Shown here: piece by piece, positions 14,769 to 24,561 of the stretch
Layout of the letters: each line of letters starts with the position of its first letter
Numbering within the stretch: position 1 is the stretch's first letter
Source of the DNA: Paragonimus westermani
Taxonomy: Eukaryota; Platyhelminthes; Trematoda; Plagiorchiida; Troglotrematidae
NCBI GenBank assembly: GCA_008508345.1
Contig: QNGE01003607.1
Location: forward strand, 16,042 to 80,041
DNA: 64,000 nt
Direction of reading: 5' to 3'
Made by a program: the position numbers and the translations under genes
The notes under the pieces: model-generated
Database searches by the model: none
The model's input: only the letters and a program-made list of their open reading frames with translations
Told to the model about the DNA's origin: nothing

Positions 14769-14817
14769 CATGGCCCACCGCGACTGAACGGTTTCCTGCG
14801 GGTTTCGGTGGGCCATG
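14769..14817 (+). repeat. Left subterminal hairpin, copy 1
   Basis: Arms CATGGCCCACCG and CGGTGGGCCATG are perfectly complementary over 12 bp around a 25-base loop. In copy 2 the corresponding stem (24573-24621) keeps its pairing with one mismatch, and one A-T pair here is a G-C pair there. Confidence 0.75.
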
Positions 14818-15659
14818 AGAAAAATCATCGAAACAAGCATCCCATGAAATAATTCTTCTAAAAGTAAATGTCAATCAACATCACCTCGAAATCTGCATTT
14901 CAGCAAAATAAGTGACGTTTGTTTGAATTACATCGTAAAGTCAGACATCTTTATTCGCTAATTTTCGGAGCTCGCTGAGGTAAGGTTTGTGGTCGTTGGA
15001 CGGTTACGCTGTTCTACGGAAGTACATGAGAAGTTAGCCTCTGTTCTTCATTCTCATATGTCATTCACGGAGCGTGCTTTCTGAAGGTCCTTTAATTATC
15101 GTTCTGTGTAAACTAAAAACGGAGTAGTTGCATTTCAGAAATTTCCATAAAAGTTGTATTATTGTGGTTCATGTTCGAATATTGCACAAGTTCATGAGGT
15201 TATATTGAGACTACCCAGTGTGAACAGGCAAATGTCCGTAGTAGAATTGCAATGCCCAGAAGAAATACTGTGAGATTGTTATGCTTCATGTTTGCTCTAT
15301 CTCCATTATTTACGGAGATATGGAATTTCAAATATCCCGTAAAATTGGCGTTATTATTGTTTAATTTCGTTCACTAAACATCACATATGCATTCCTCTGC
15401 AGGTTTCCCCAGTGTGCATCGAAGTGTGGTGCAGTGGCTCCAACGTCGAGGGCGAAATTTCCTGAACACGTGCATAACGAACTGTATATTTCCGATGAAC
15501 TTGTGTGAACTATCCACTAAACTTTCCATGTTTACGGATATTTTGCAAAATTCTTCATGGGCGGCGGCAGTAAACCTGGAGCGCGTAACAAAAATGGAGG
15601 GGAATCCGTTTTTTGAACAATGGAATTTTGCGGACCGCGTTGAAAGCTTCGCTGGCGAT

Positions 15660-15783
15660 TTTTTCCCCTGGCCCGCCGTGGCCCGCGCGGGGCCCTAGTC
15701 TCACTGCCCGCCTTTGGCCCTCCTCTGGTCCGCCATGGCCCGCGAGGGGCCCGTGCGGGCCCCATAACGTTTTGCTACTTGGG
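15660..15783 (+). repeat. GC-rich right end with stacked GGCCC palindromes
   Basis: This tract is far richer in G+C than its surroundings and contains several GGCCCGC/GCGGGCC modules. A near-palindrome lies at 15680-15694 and a perfect 8-bp hairpin at 15746-15763. It ends in the right terminal inverted repeat (GCTACTTGGG). Copy 2 has a shorter version at 25466-25567. Confidence 0.65.
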
Positions 15784-18095
15784 AAACGACCAGCTCTGCG
15801 TACTCGCCAATACAGTTTATCTGACTATTCTGTATCTTATGTATCTTATGTTTTCTACTTTGTTTTCTATTCGGAACTTTTACATAAGCAGAATAAATCA
15901 AAAACTATCTCAACCAGTGGGGAACTCATCCCGAAATAGCTAGAATAACTGTGGCTAGACCACTGTTAAACGCCTCATGATAACAGATCACAAAGTTAAC
16001 CTGCTTATCTCATTTGGAATGTCGTTACGCAATAAGAACCTTAAGCTAGTAGCCTTTAGTAGAGCTGTCTTTACCAGAACTAGCGAACCGGTATTATGTG
16101 GTTGGTTGAAGCAACCCGTCGAGTTGATGGTATAAAATTTGATGTGAATGTATGCACGACCATATCTTGTTTGTCTGTTTGTCCGTCATTTGTGATCTGC
16201 ATGTTTTATGATTGCGATTGACAATAAAAGGAGTGTCAGCACATAGCTACTAAGGAGACCTGACAAGAGCGAAATAAGGGTTTAGTGATCCGTTGACAGG
16301 GGCTGGCTAAACAGTCTCTGGGAGTGCGATGGCTGCGATAAATAGTGAGTGGTGTTTGCTTTATATCAATAGAAATCTTCTGTTAAGTTCCAAGAAAAGT
16401 TATTCATTTCAGTCTTTCTCTAATAAACATGTTCGATCAAGTTTGTTTGCAAGCGGTAATTTGGTTAAATCTAAATTATGGTTTGAACTCCATGAAAGAT
16501 CGTCTAATGTACACAGGAATCAAATACGCACCGGTATTTCGGATTTCTTTGGGTAGAACGGAATGTCGTGGGAACAGAGGAGTGTGCTCTTCATTTGAGT
16601 GGAATAAGTTTGATGTTGGCACTTCAGTTAAAATTCCTGTAACATATAAAAATTGGGAATAAGCAGTGACTGCCAAAAGGCAGAGCAGTGAATCTGAACA
16701 CATTCTGGAAACTGTATATTTTTAATTTGAGTGACCTGACCGTAGGCATGTCCCAGTCATCACACTTAAACATTAAACCAGAACTCGTATCAAGCGTTGT
16801 CCAGGTTGCCCTGTTTTCTAGAGAGATCATGCAATAGACTTCATGCTAACTTAAACAGATAACCTTGGAAGTGTGTCAGAATTCATTTGGCTCACCTAGC
16901 GGTGGAACGACACTGCGAACAGTGACTTCACACGCTCTTGAACCGAAGTTCGACTACCGGTTGTGAATTGCAGGGGCAAGAGAAAATCTCCGACATAAAG
17001 TATTTTTGATGGGGGTTAAAGACCTATCCAAGTACGGCTACGCTAGTATTCTTTTAAAGATATCGAATCTTTAATTGAATCTCTTGCTGCACATCTATTG
17101 CTGATTAGGTAAGGACGTACCGGTTACACTGACAACAATTATCTGTGGTACCATGTATTGATGCACTTCTACCTGTGCGTTTGCTGTAGTAAACTTGCGT
17201 AGATGGACACACTTTTGGGAGACCATTGATCTGCTGGCTCGTCGCAAGTACAATCTGAGCATGCATTATCACGGGTTCAATGTAAGCTGCTACTTATAAG
17301 TAGCTGAGAATTTTCCTCCGAAAAATATATCTAGTGAGATCTCACTGTCAACGTTTGTGGAGTGAACAGTAATTTTTGTTATCAACTGAATGGTGAATTT
17401 TTCTGTTCGCAGGTGCGAACATTACTTATAATTCTAACATATATTTAACTGAAGGCTTTTGAAGCTGATGCGAACTTTTGGCTAATTAGAGGCACACGTT
17501 TCCAGTGTTCAATGAAACTGATGCGAATGCGTTATTCGGAACCATCGTGATGCTTTAGAGCAGAAAGCTGACATCATGTTTCCGTTCATAATTTTTTAAT
17601 CCGTCATTTTTAAGCTGGCTAATGTTTTCTCCCACCTTACTTGTCAGTTGCATTTTATAGAACCACTTTCTCAGCTACCATCTACGCACACCGAACAACA
17701 GCGAGTGGTTGATGAGTTCGTATGACTGAACGTCAGGACCAAAGTTTGCTAGTGGTTAAAAACACCGATTGCATATATTCTTGCAAGTAATTCAGGCAGA
17801 GTTCTCATCACAGTTCGCGAGTTCACCAGGTCAATTGAACGACTCATCTACATTCGCAGTACCAATGATTATTTGTGACAGTCATTCTACATATATTGAC
17901 AAGTTATAATCCCCATCCTCCTACGAACACCTTCTTTTCTTAGCACACTGATATCAGTGAGGTGAATTGCAGGACACCATTAGAATTACAAATTTTCCCT
18001 GGTTTCATCGCTATTTTCGGGACCAAAAGTACTAGAATAACGTCAAGTCATCCGTAGCATGATGTTTTAGTGGAATAATTTGTGAATCTTCTTAA
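15784..18095. other. Unassigned stretch
   Basis: No known domain is visible. Overlapping ORFs at 16329-16662 (plus) and 16476-16830 (minus) shadow each other and have no motif. No repeat relationship to the rest of the window was noticed. Confidence 0.4.
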
Positions 18096-18620
18096 ATGAG
18101 CTCAAAGCCAAGCAAGAAAACGACTAGAAATCTCCTCAAAAGTCCTTCAGCCGCCAAACACAATGTTAGCCCTCCCTCTGTCGAGCTCATATTTGACAGG
18201 AAGTTAAAATTTCAACAGGTTGTATTATTCCCAGATCTGGCACATTCGAAGTCGCATTTTGATGTCGGTGCAAACAGTCTCAAGTGTAGCGTTTCGGGTA
18301 AAAAAGGAAGACTAACAGCAACCAGCTTCATCCGCTCACTTAAGCCGGATAATCACAAGCATACCAACCCATTTACCCACCGGTTACACAGACCACCTGA
18401 TCAGACCTCTTTTTTGTGTCAGCTGGAGAAACGTATAAATCTGCGTACACTTACATCACCGTATGTACCACATGGGCTGAAAATGTCATGGAAACTGTTG
18501 TATACACAACCATACGTAGTCCCGTTCTGTGAAACCACTCCTAATCCCTCCTCTGTGTTGCATCGTGGTCAAAAGATTTTACACAGTTTTACGAGAACCT
18601 TAATGGCCTGCAACCGATAG
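18096..18620 (+). CDS. Unassigned 174-residue ORF
   Basis: A genuine ATG-to-TAG open frame, the second longest outside recognised mobile-element genes. The predicted peptide starts with a Ser/Lys-rich basic segment and is Pro, His and Ser rich in the middle; no domain, signal peptide or membrane segment is evident. It lies about 350 bp upstream of the first recognisable gag residues of the CsRn1-like element, in the same direction, but shows no gag or LTR similarity that I can see. A donor-like GGTAAAA near 18298 could end a coding exon inside it. Alternatives are a single-exon host gene, an exon, or a chance ORF. The start is the only in-frame ATG near the left boundary. Confidence 0.33.
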   Translation: MSSKPSKKTTRNLLKSPSAAKHNVSPPSVELIFDRKLKFQQVVLFPDLAHSKSHFDVGANSLKCSVSGKKGRLTATSFIRSLKPDNHKHTNPFTHRLHRPPDQTSFLCQLEKRINLRTLTSPYVPHGLKMSWKLLYTQPYVVPFCETTPNPSSVLHRGQKILHSFTRTLMACNR

Positions 18621-18959
18621 GCACCCCATGGTGGGTATGACACTTATTTTGGTGTCACCAACGATGGGGCCATCACTTTAGGGTATACATGTTCACTGGC
18701 AGTAATTAATCATCCGTTCATAAACTAGAAGAGTGGATCGCCATAAAAATAACAGGGGTTCACTAAACAATAAACAGGTTACAGCCTGTCTGCTGAGAGT
18801 CTCGTAAATATATGTGGACTTTCGCACATTAACTGTCTGTAAAGGATGTAGAAATTCTCGCCCAAATATAATTAGACTATCTGAAAGCACCAAATTTATA
18901 ACACGAGAGCATATGATGACTGTATCAACTAATATTTTTAATAGTCGCGTTCACTTGTA
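18621..18959. other. Gap before the gag relic, with imperfect hairpin
   Basis: Just after the 174-residue ORF, 18618-18672 folds imperfectly: a CCCCAT...GACAC segment faces GGTGTC...ATGGGG. No 5' LTR of the downstream element is recognisable here, although the gag frame is open back to 18814. Confidence 0.3.
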
Positions 18960-18969
18960 CACTTTTGTT

Positions 18970-19560
18970 TTTGAGTTATTAATTGAGCAAACACACACTG
19001 AAAAGATCCGAGTACGGAAACTTTTCCATGACCTTGAGCTAGGTGACAAACGCGCCACAAGGCTGCTAGCAGAAATGCAGCAACGCATCAGCAACTTCCA
19101 CGTGGACGTAGCCCTCTCCCGGGAACTCTGGTTTGAAAGATTGCCAGAAGCCACGCAAGCAACAGTTCCCGTTGCTCGTTCACAAACTCTTGCCGAGATA
19201 GCGAAAATGGTTGATTAACTAATGGAGCGTTTTCAGCCACTACTTGGTTGCTTGAGTGTGCCACATTCTATTCTACGTTCCAAAGTAGGCACGCACACTC
19301 CCAACAACGTGGTTACCTCAAAACCTGGTCCATTCGACAGTGAGGCCCTGAGGGCGGAACTCGCAACTTTGCGACGTAGCCTGAACGAACTTTCTCCAAG
19401 CCCTTCTTCAGGTCTCCGACCTAGTATACCACCCGAGCGACATATACCGCGGTCAAAAACTGACTGCTGGTACCACGTTTCGGTGGCCAAGCCGAACGGT
19501 GCACCAAACTCTGCACCTACGCCTCATCAATGCGATACAAACCCGGCAGCCCACTTTTAA
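18970..19560 (+). pseudogene. gag: gag remnant with CHCC box (CsRn1 type)
   Basis: Gag would build the retroelement particle and bind its RNA. Residues from about 18980 match the C-terminal part of Gypsy capsid: a leucine-rich helix, an LWFERLP segment near 19130, then a segment ending in KMVD. A TAA interrupts at 19216. The nucleocapsid-like box begins with CWYH at 19465-19476. Its two distal Cys codons (19500-19502 and 19512-19514) lie in the neighbouring frame, so one base appears to be missing just after the His codon. The N-terminal capsid half is absent. Downstream the reading frame joins the protease frame. Confidence 0.8.
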
Positions 19561-19988
19561 CAGCAAACAGTGCCATCGCCAGTAACTCTCCCTGTCACCC
19601 CATTTTTGTAAGAGATGTAGATGCCGGAAACACGTTCCTGGTTGATACCGGGGCGCAGGTTAGCGTATTTCCGTCTACAAAAGACAAGGTGTCACATTCT
19701 TGCAGCCCACAGTTCCGCGCAGCAAACGGAACTTCAATACCTACTTATGGGCAGCAGTCCTTTACCCTCAATCTGGGCCTCCGGCGGACATTCCGCTGGG
19801 TTTTCACAATTGCCGCAATACCTTTCGCTGGGATCGGACTAGATTATTTCCAACATTTGCACCTTCTGGTTGATACGAGACGCCGTTTGTCAATCGATTC
19901 CAGCACTACGCTAAGCATACCCGGCACGTAAGCAACAGTTGCGGCGATAAAACCCATATATGCTCAACCCGCCGCTCCTAGACAATTT
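19530..19988 (+). pseudogene. pol: Gypsy aspartic protease remnant
   Basis: This retropepsin-like domain would cut the polyprotein. The active-site DTGAQ lies at 19643-19657, preceded by a hydrophobic FLV strand as expected. A GIGLDYF segment near 19840 corresponds to the second conserved region (the ILGxDFL-like motif). A single TAA at 19929 separates it from the reverse transcriptase, with the frame unchanged. The catalytic triplet itself is intact. Confidence 0.85.
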
Positions 19989-21330
19989 GTGGACCTCTTC
20001 ACTGAGTTCCCACAGCTTGCTCGCACATCGAATGATATCCCACCAGTGACCTCAAGTATCACACACCACATCCGTACTAAGAGAGCCCCCGTCCCTGCAC
20101 GGCTTCGCCGGTTGGCTCCCGGCAAACTCAAACTCGCCAGGGCAGAGTTCGAGCACATGTTTGAACTCGGAATAACACGCCCTTCCGAGAGTCCATGGGC
20201 CAAACCGTTGCATATGGCCCCTAAGTCAGGTGACGGGCGACCATGCGGCGATTACCGCGAGCAAAAGAAGGCAACCGTCCTTGACAAGCACCCAATCTGA
20301 CACATGCAGGATTTAACTACTTGCTTACGTGGAAAAACCACATTCACCGGGGTGGATTTAGTACATACTTATTACCAGATCCCAGTAGACAAAGAAGACA
20401 TAACAAAACCGCTGTCATAACCACATTTTGGTCTTTTCGAATTTCTCCCATTGCCATTTAGTTTGAGCAATGCAGCCCAAACTTTTCAACGCTTCATACG
20501 TGAATTGACACGTGGTTTGAACTTTGTCTACCATTATCTGGACGATATTTCAGTAGCCAGTTCTTCACAGGGGGAAAATCTTACTCATATTTGCACCTTG
20601 CTGGAACGTTTGATCCAACATGATGTCACAGTTAAGCCCACCAAATGCGAACTAGGTAGGACCACAGTGGAATTTCTGGGTCATAAAGTCTCAGAACAGG
20701 GAAACGTTGCACTCACGGATGAGGTTAGAGCTATTCGTGAATACTTCGAGAGTAATTTCTTTAAGTAACTTTGTCGTGTTAGTGGTCTGGCCAACTATTG
20801 CAGACGCTTCATACCTCAGTGTGCACATATAGTACAGCCAATGATCGATCTTCTCCATGGAGGTAAACGCAAATTTCAGTTCGTCGAGGCTGCATGCACT
20901 GCGTTTATTAAGCTCAAGGATGTGGTAGCCTAACTAGCTCTCCCTGTTCATCCTAATCCAAACGCACCACTATCCATCGTGATCGACGTTTCGGACAGAG
21001 CCGTTGGTGCTGTTTTACAACAGTTCGTCGAAAAGCAATGGCAACCGTTAGCTTTCTTCTCCAAAGGCTCACAACCGGTGGAATCCCGCCATAGGATGTT
21101 CGGTAGAGAATTGCTAGCTATCTATTTAGGCATTCGCCACTTCCGCCATTCATTGCAGGGCGGGACCTTTACGGTTTACACCGACCATAACCCACTAACC
21201 TACTCCTTAAACATTTCATCCGGCAGACATTCCCCAAGGGAGGTTGGGCACCTGGACTATATCTCTCAGTTCACAAAAGATGTACGACACGCCTCAGGTG
21301 CCGAACACACTGTCATGGACGCTCTTTCAC
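19989..21330 (+). pseudogene. pol: Gypsy reverse transcriptase and RNase H remnant
   Basis: The RT fingers (segment ending CGDYRE near 20250) and palm are clear. The catalytic YLDD at 20535-20546 is intact, followed by the FLGHKVS motif near 20690. The connection and RNase H follow: a DVSDRAVGAVLQQ-type segment near 20990-21025 and TDHNPL near 21182. In-frame stops fall at 20298, 20418, 20766 and 20931. There are no frameshifts over 1.3 kb, which makes this the best-preserved polymerase in the window. It would copy element RNA into DNA; the stops prevent that here. Confidence 0.9.
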
Positions 21331-21539
21331 GCGTTCATGACCTCAGCGCTCCTGCTGATAACAGCAATGACTTGGCAGCCATGGCTGCTGCGCAAGCCAC
21401 TGACCCAGAGATCGAGCACCTTCGCCAAAAGACCTCTCTCACAATCCAACCGGTACCTCTGACATCATCAGAGAGAACAATCTTATTGGACACTTCACAG
21501 GGTACATCTGGCCTTGTAGTGCCCGCATCCTTTCGCCGT

Positions 21540-22037
21540 GCACTGTTCGAGACACTGCACAATTTATCCCACCCTGGCACATGTGCTTCTCTCAAACTTG
21601 TCACTAACCGATTCGTATGACCCAGGATGAACCACAACGTCCACAATTGGAGCCGTTCTTGCCTCCAATGCCAACGTTCTGAAGTCCACCGTCATACAAA
21701 GAGCCCCCATGGTACTCCCCCTCTGTCAGATGAACGTTTCCACCGCGTGCAAGTCGATCTGGTAAGCTCCTTACCACCGTCAAATAGCTTTGTTTATCTG
21801 TTGACGTATGTTGACCGCTACACAAGATGGCCTACAACCATACCGCTACACAACTGCTCATCAGAAACAGTAGCTAGCGCTTTCCTGGAACGTTGGGTGG
21901 CACAATTCGGTTGTCCAAAAGTGGTGATCACACATCGTGGATCAAAGTCTAAAGAACATTTTGCGGCCTTCTTGAATAATTTAGGAAGCAAGCAACAGAG
22001 TTGTTTTGAATTTCCGAACTATGCCAACACGTTGTAA
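21540..22037 (+). pseudogene. pol: Gypsy integrase remnant, catalytic Asp lost
   Basis: The zinc-binding end is visible as a HNLSH-type His pair followed by CLQC near 21661. A TGA at 21618 lies inside it. The first catalytic Asp is present (VDL, Asp at 21756-21758). The second is His: codon CAT at 21933-21935 where the family has Asp before R/N-G. Similarity ends soon after, near 21995, so the third acidic residue and the C-terminal domain are gone. Confidence 0.85.
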
Positions 22038-22140
22038 CAGATGTGAACAGCCTCGGTGAGAGCGTTAAAAATCACTTAAGGGATTAATTATCGCATGCTT
22101 ACACATCCCGTCCATCATACGTTACTATTGTAGTGAGATT

Positions 22141-22870
22141 ACCTTCGACCTCCCAAAACCCTAAGCTCCCTGCGACGTGAAATTTGTCTTGCTAGTACCA
22201 CCGCCCCGATTCATATTACCGTGTGAATGTAAATTTACTGCAAACCACTAGCATCAAAGTTAATGTGTTGGTGTAAGTATCGCAGTTTTACTCGTAGCTG
22301 TATAATGAATCCGCGCCATTTCTGTTACTGTGAGCTACATTCACTAGTGTAGCGACTATAATAAACGATATTTTGATAGTCGCATTCATCTGTATATTTT
22401 CTATGATTTTGGTTTTGTACCTAAGTTTGTTTTAGTCAAGCTACCCATTTTGTAACATCCGGCCCGGGGATAAAATCACAACTCGTTCCGTGCCTCGCTA
22501 GCTTGACGTGTCGCTCTGTACTCTCTATTTTCCAGGGTCGGTAATAATACACGAAGTCAACGCGCTGAGACTTGACTTTTCATTGTCAATCGATTGTCGA
22601 TAGTGATAACTGACAGGGTTTTATTTTGTTGGATCAGTTCCGACACTAGGATAACAATTTTTTAGCCCAACCGTGCGGTTGTGCCCAAGGTTCTCTTACG
22701 TCTAACTCCCTAGCGCCCTTAATTGTTGCGTTGAAGTCCGCTTGCGAACGGTGAGTAAATCATTAAATAAAGTTTGTTTGCAGGTTCACCATTTTCTCAC
22801 TGCGAATTCCGATTCACGCTAAGGTAAGGGTGAGGAAACCTTGGGCTTACGAACTTAGGAACTGTCACCA
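22141..22870 (+). repeat. 3' LTR of the CsRn1-like element
   Basis: This block follows pol and aligns in patches with 37381-37893. Shared are a CTAGTACCACCGC segment near 22193, a CGCAGTTTTACT segment near 22280, an AATAAAG polyadenylation-like signal near 22766, and a tail of about 110 bp ending near 22870. It carries about 160 bp near 22330-22490 that the other copy lacks. The exact TG...CA borders could not be fixed by eye. Confidence 0.65.
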
Positions 22871-23154
22871 CGATACTTCACCGTTTATATCACTACGGCT
22901 TTGAAACTTTACATATCTATTGGAAACATTTTAAAAGCAGTGGCATTCTGTGTCCTGAGCTAGTTAAACTTCTGTGCATCGACCTTGTAACCGTCCAGCT
23001 GACAGACCGACCATGTTGAAATGCGTATACATATGCGTGTAAACGTTTCGCATCTAAGCTCATGTACTCATGTAACAGAGGTATTTCATTTATATCTGCT
23101 GGCAGGTACTAATTTTGAATTAATCTACTCTTATGTGTACATGTTTGTGTGCCT

Positions 23155-23197
<43 letters not shown>

Positions 23198-24561
23198 TGG
23201 TCACAAATATATACATATATGTATGTATATATATAGTTGCGACCAGCTATCATGTGGCTTCTATGAGGATCCCAGCTGCAACCACGTTTTCTTGCTTGTC
23301 TGCCTCATGCCTTCGGTTCTGTGTACGTCTGCTATAGAAGGCCTAGTAGGATATCAGTGCCACTTTTTTCAGGCGTATTCTTTTCTCCTATCGGCCTTTC
23401 TATTATTCCACCTTTCGAGGTGGTTTAACTTTGACCTCTTTGAACGTTGTTTGATGCACTCGAGGAGTTTAAGAACTATTCACCTGACGTGTTTTCGAAT
23501 GACTCTGAGTGGGCAGGGACGCACTTCGTACTTCTTCTCTCTCTTCTGTTGGTTGCTGCCGTTGGTCCCAACCTAGGCTAGAACTAACTACTTGTCATAT
23601 TTCCAAACATTGCTGGAAAAATACGTTCCTTTTCCAAGCCTTCATGCGTCCTAGTATGTCGATGCCTGTTGGGACCATATTTTGTTTGCACTTCAAGAAA
23701 GGCGTGTAAAATCGTTGGTAGACGAAGGTCAAACCTATACCCACTTCTTCACTACTACACTCACTCTATTGTTTTTCCCTTAATGCATGTACGCGTTTAT
23801 CAATTCTTAGTTGCGTTCTGAACTAGAAACGACGGGATGGTTTTCCGCTATTTGTTAGCGCACAAGAAATACAACATAATCGTTCAATTATTGCACGTCA
23901 CCAGACATCGACGTTCCAATCATATTTGGTGTGCCTGTCGTTATGTCCATGCACCTCTACAGTCGGTTTCCCTGACGTTAAGAAACCACAACGTGAAGTG
24001 TTCTAAATAAACTCCGTGCACCAACAATCCCATAAGGTTACTCCATCACATGTACACACCGCCACACACCTACATTGCTACTCATGCCAAAGACACTTGT
24101 ATGTCGCGAGGGTGCGGAATTCGTCAGCAAACTCCAACCAAAATATTTCCGATAGTCTGTTCTTGCAGCCCACCGCTTTATACATATTTCTTAATTAAAT
24201 TCGCTGACTTCATCGATTAAGGATCTCAGTTTCACTCATATGAATGTACCCCTGTTGAAAGTGTGAGTTCCATACCCACCTGGCTTGCTTGAAGTCTCTG
24301 CTGTTCAGTCTAATATTTTATATTTTGATATTCATGTTTTGCAAAATTTAATTAACTTTACGACGTACTTTATTGTCAATGCCACAGTGAGGTGTGTTGC
24401 ACACCATTTTCGAAATTCCATTCACCATTGAGCACTTCCCCTGACTTTCACATCCAGCCTAACCAACGTCTTCAGTGCGTTAAGCTTGTAAGCCGACTAA
24501 ACTCAAAACGAGATATTCACTACACGAATCCTATAAGACAGGCAATGACACCCTAGTCATG
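22871..24561. other. Unassigned stretch with TA microsatellite
   Basis: Apart from the dinucleotide array at 23157-23236 nothing is recognised. The 147-codon ORF at 23133-23576 runs through that array, and its N-terminal part is a translation artefact of the repeat. Confidence 0.4.
23157..23236. repeat. (TA)n microsatellite
   Basis: About 19 uninterrupted TA units, a short unique spacer, then further ATATAC/TATG-rich sequence. An ordinary simple repeat. Confidence 0.95.

Larger units (their letters stand above)
14758..15783 (+). mobile_element. Hairpin-ended ~1 kb non-autonomous element, copy 1
   Basis: A 1026-bp unit that aligns end to end with 24562-25567 in the same orientation, diverged but clearly homologous. 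Its termini are inverted repeats: the left end begins CCCATGTAGCA and the right end, read on the other strand, begins CCCAAGTAGCA. Just inside each end is a strong hairpin: left arms at 14769-14780 and 14806-14817 (12 bp, perfect), right arms at 15746-15753 and 15756-15763 (8 bp, perfect, 2-base loop). There is no transposase. The ORFs at 15387-15939 sit in the GC-rich right end and show no codon-position bias against copy 2. TIRs plus no coding capacity suggest a MITE-like DNA transposon. No target-site duplication is obvious, so the superfamily is unknown. A Helitron is less likely because both ends match as inverted repeats and no CTRR terminus follows the hairpin. Confidence 0.6.
18960..22870 (+). 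mobile_element. CsRn1-like Ty3/Gypsy element, 5'-truncated, dead
   Basis: Order: gag remnant, aspartic protease, reverse transcriptase, RNase H, integrase, 3' LTR. This is the standard Ty3/Gypsy layout. The gag Cys/His box is the CHCC type (C-x2-H-x9-C-x3-C), which published work ties to the CsRn1 clade of trematodes and insects rather than the usual CCHC. The N-terminal half of gag and the 5' LTR are missing and the integrase stops short of its C terminus. Protease to integrase lies in one frame from 19530 to 22037, interrupted only by stops at 19929, 20298, 20418, 20766, 20931 and 21618, so decay there was by point mutation. It cannot move by itself. Confidence 0.9.

Noticed and set aside
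14758..15783. Helitron interpretation of the hairpin-ended element
   Set aside because: The right-end hairpin resembles a Helitron terminus, but no CTRR follows it, the left end is a matching inverted repeat with its own hairpin, and no Rep/helicase is present.
15532..15939. Pro/Arg/Gly-rich ORFs on both strands
   Set aside because: They are translations of the GC-rich palindromic end of the repeat; copy 2 does not preserve them.
22862..22870. GTCACCA after the CsRn1-like LTR as a primer-binding site
   Set aside because: It is in the wrong orientation for a plus-strand element and follows the 3' LTR, where no primer site is needed.
23405..23430. CCACCTTTCGAGGTGG followed by TTTAAC, resembling the PLE hammerhead helix II
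   Set aside because: No CUGANGA box or terminal-repeat similarity flanks it; a chance stem.
23133..23576. 147-codon ORF
   Set aside because: Its N-terminal part is a Tyr/Ile repeat from the TA microsatellite and the remainder has no motif or splice context.
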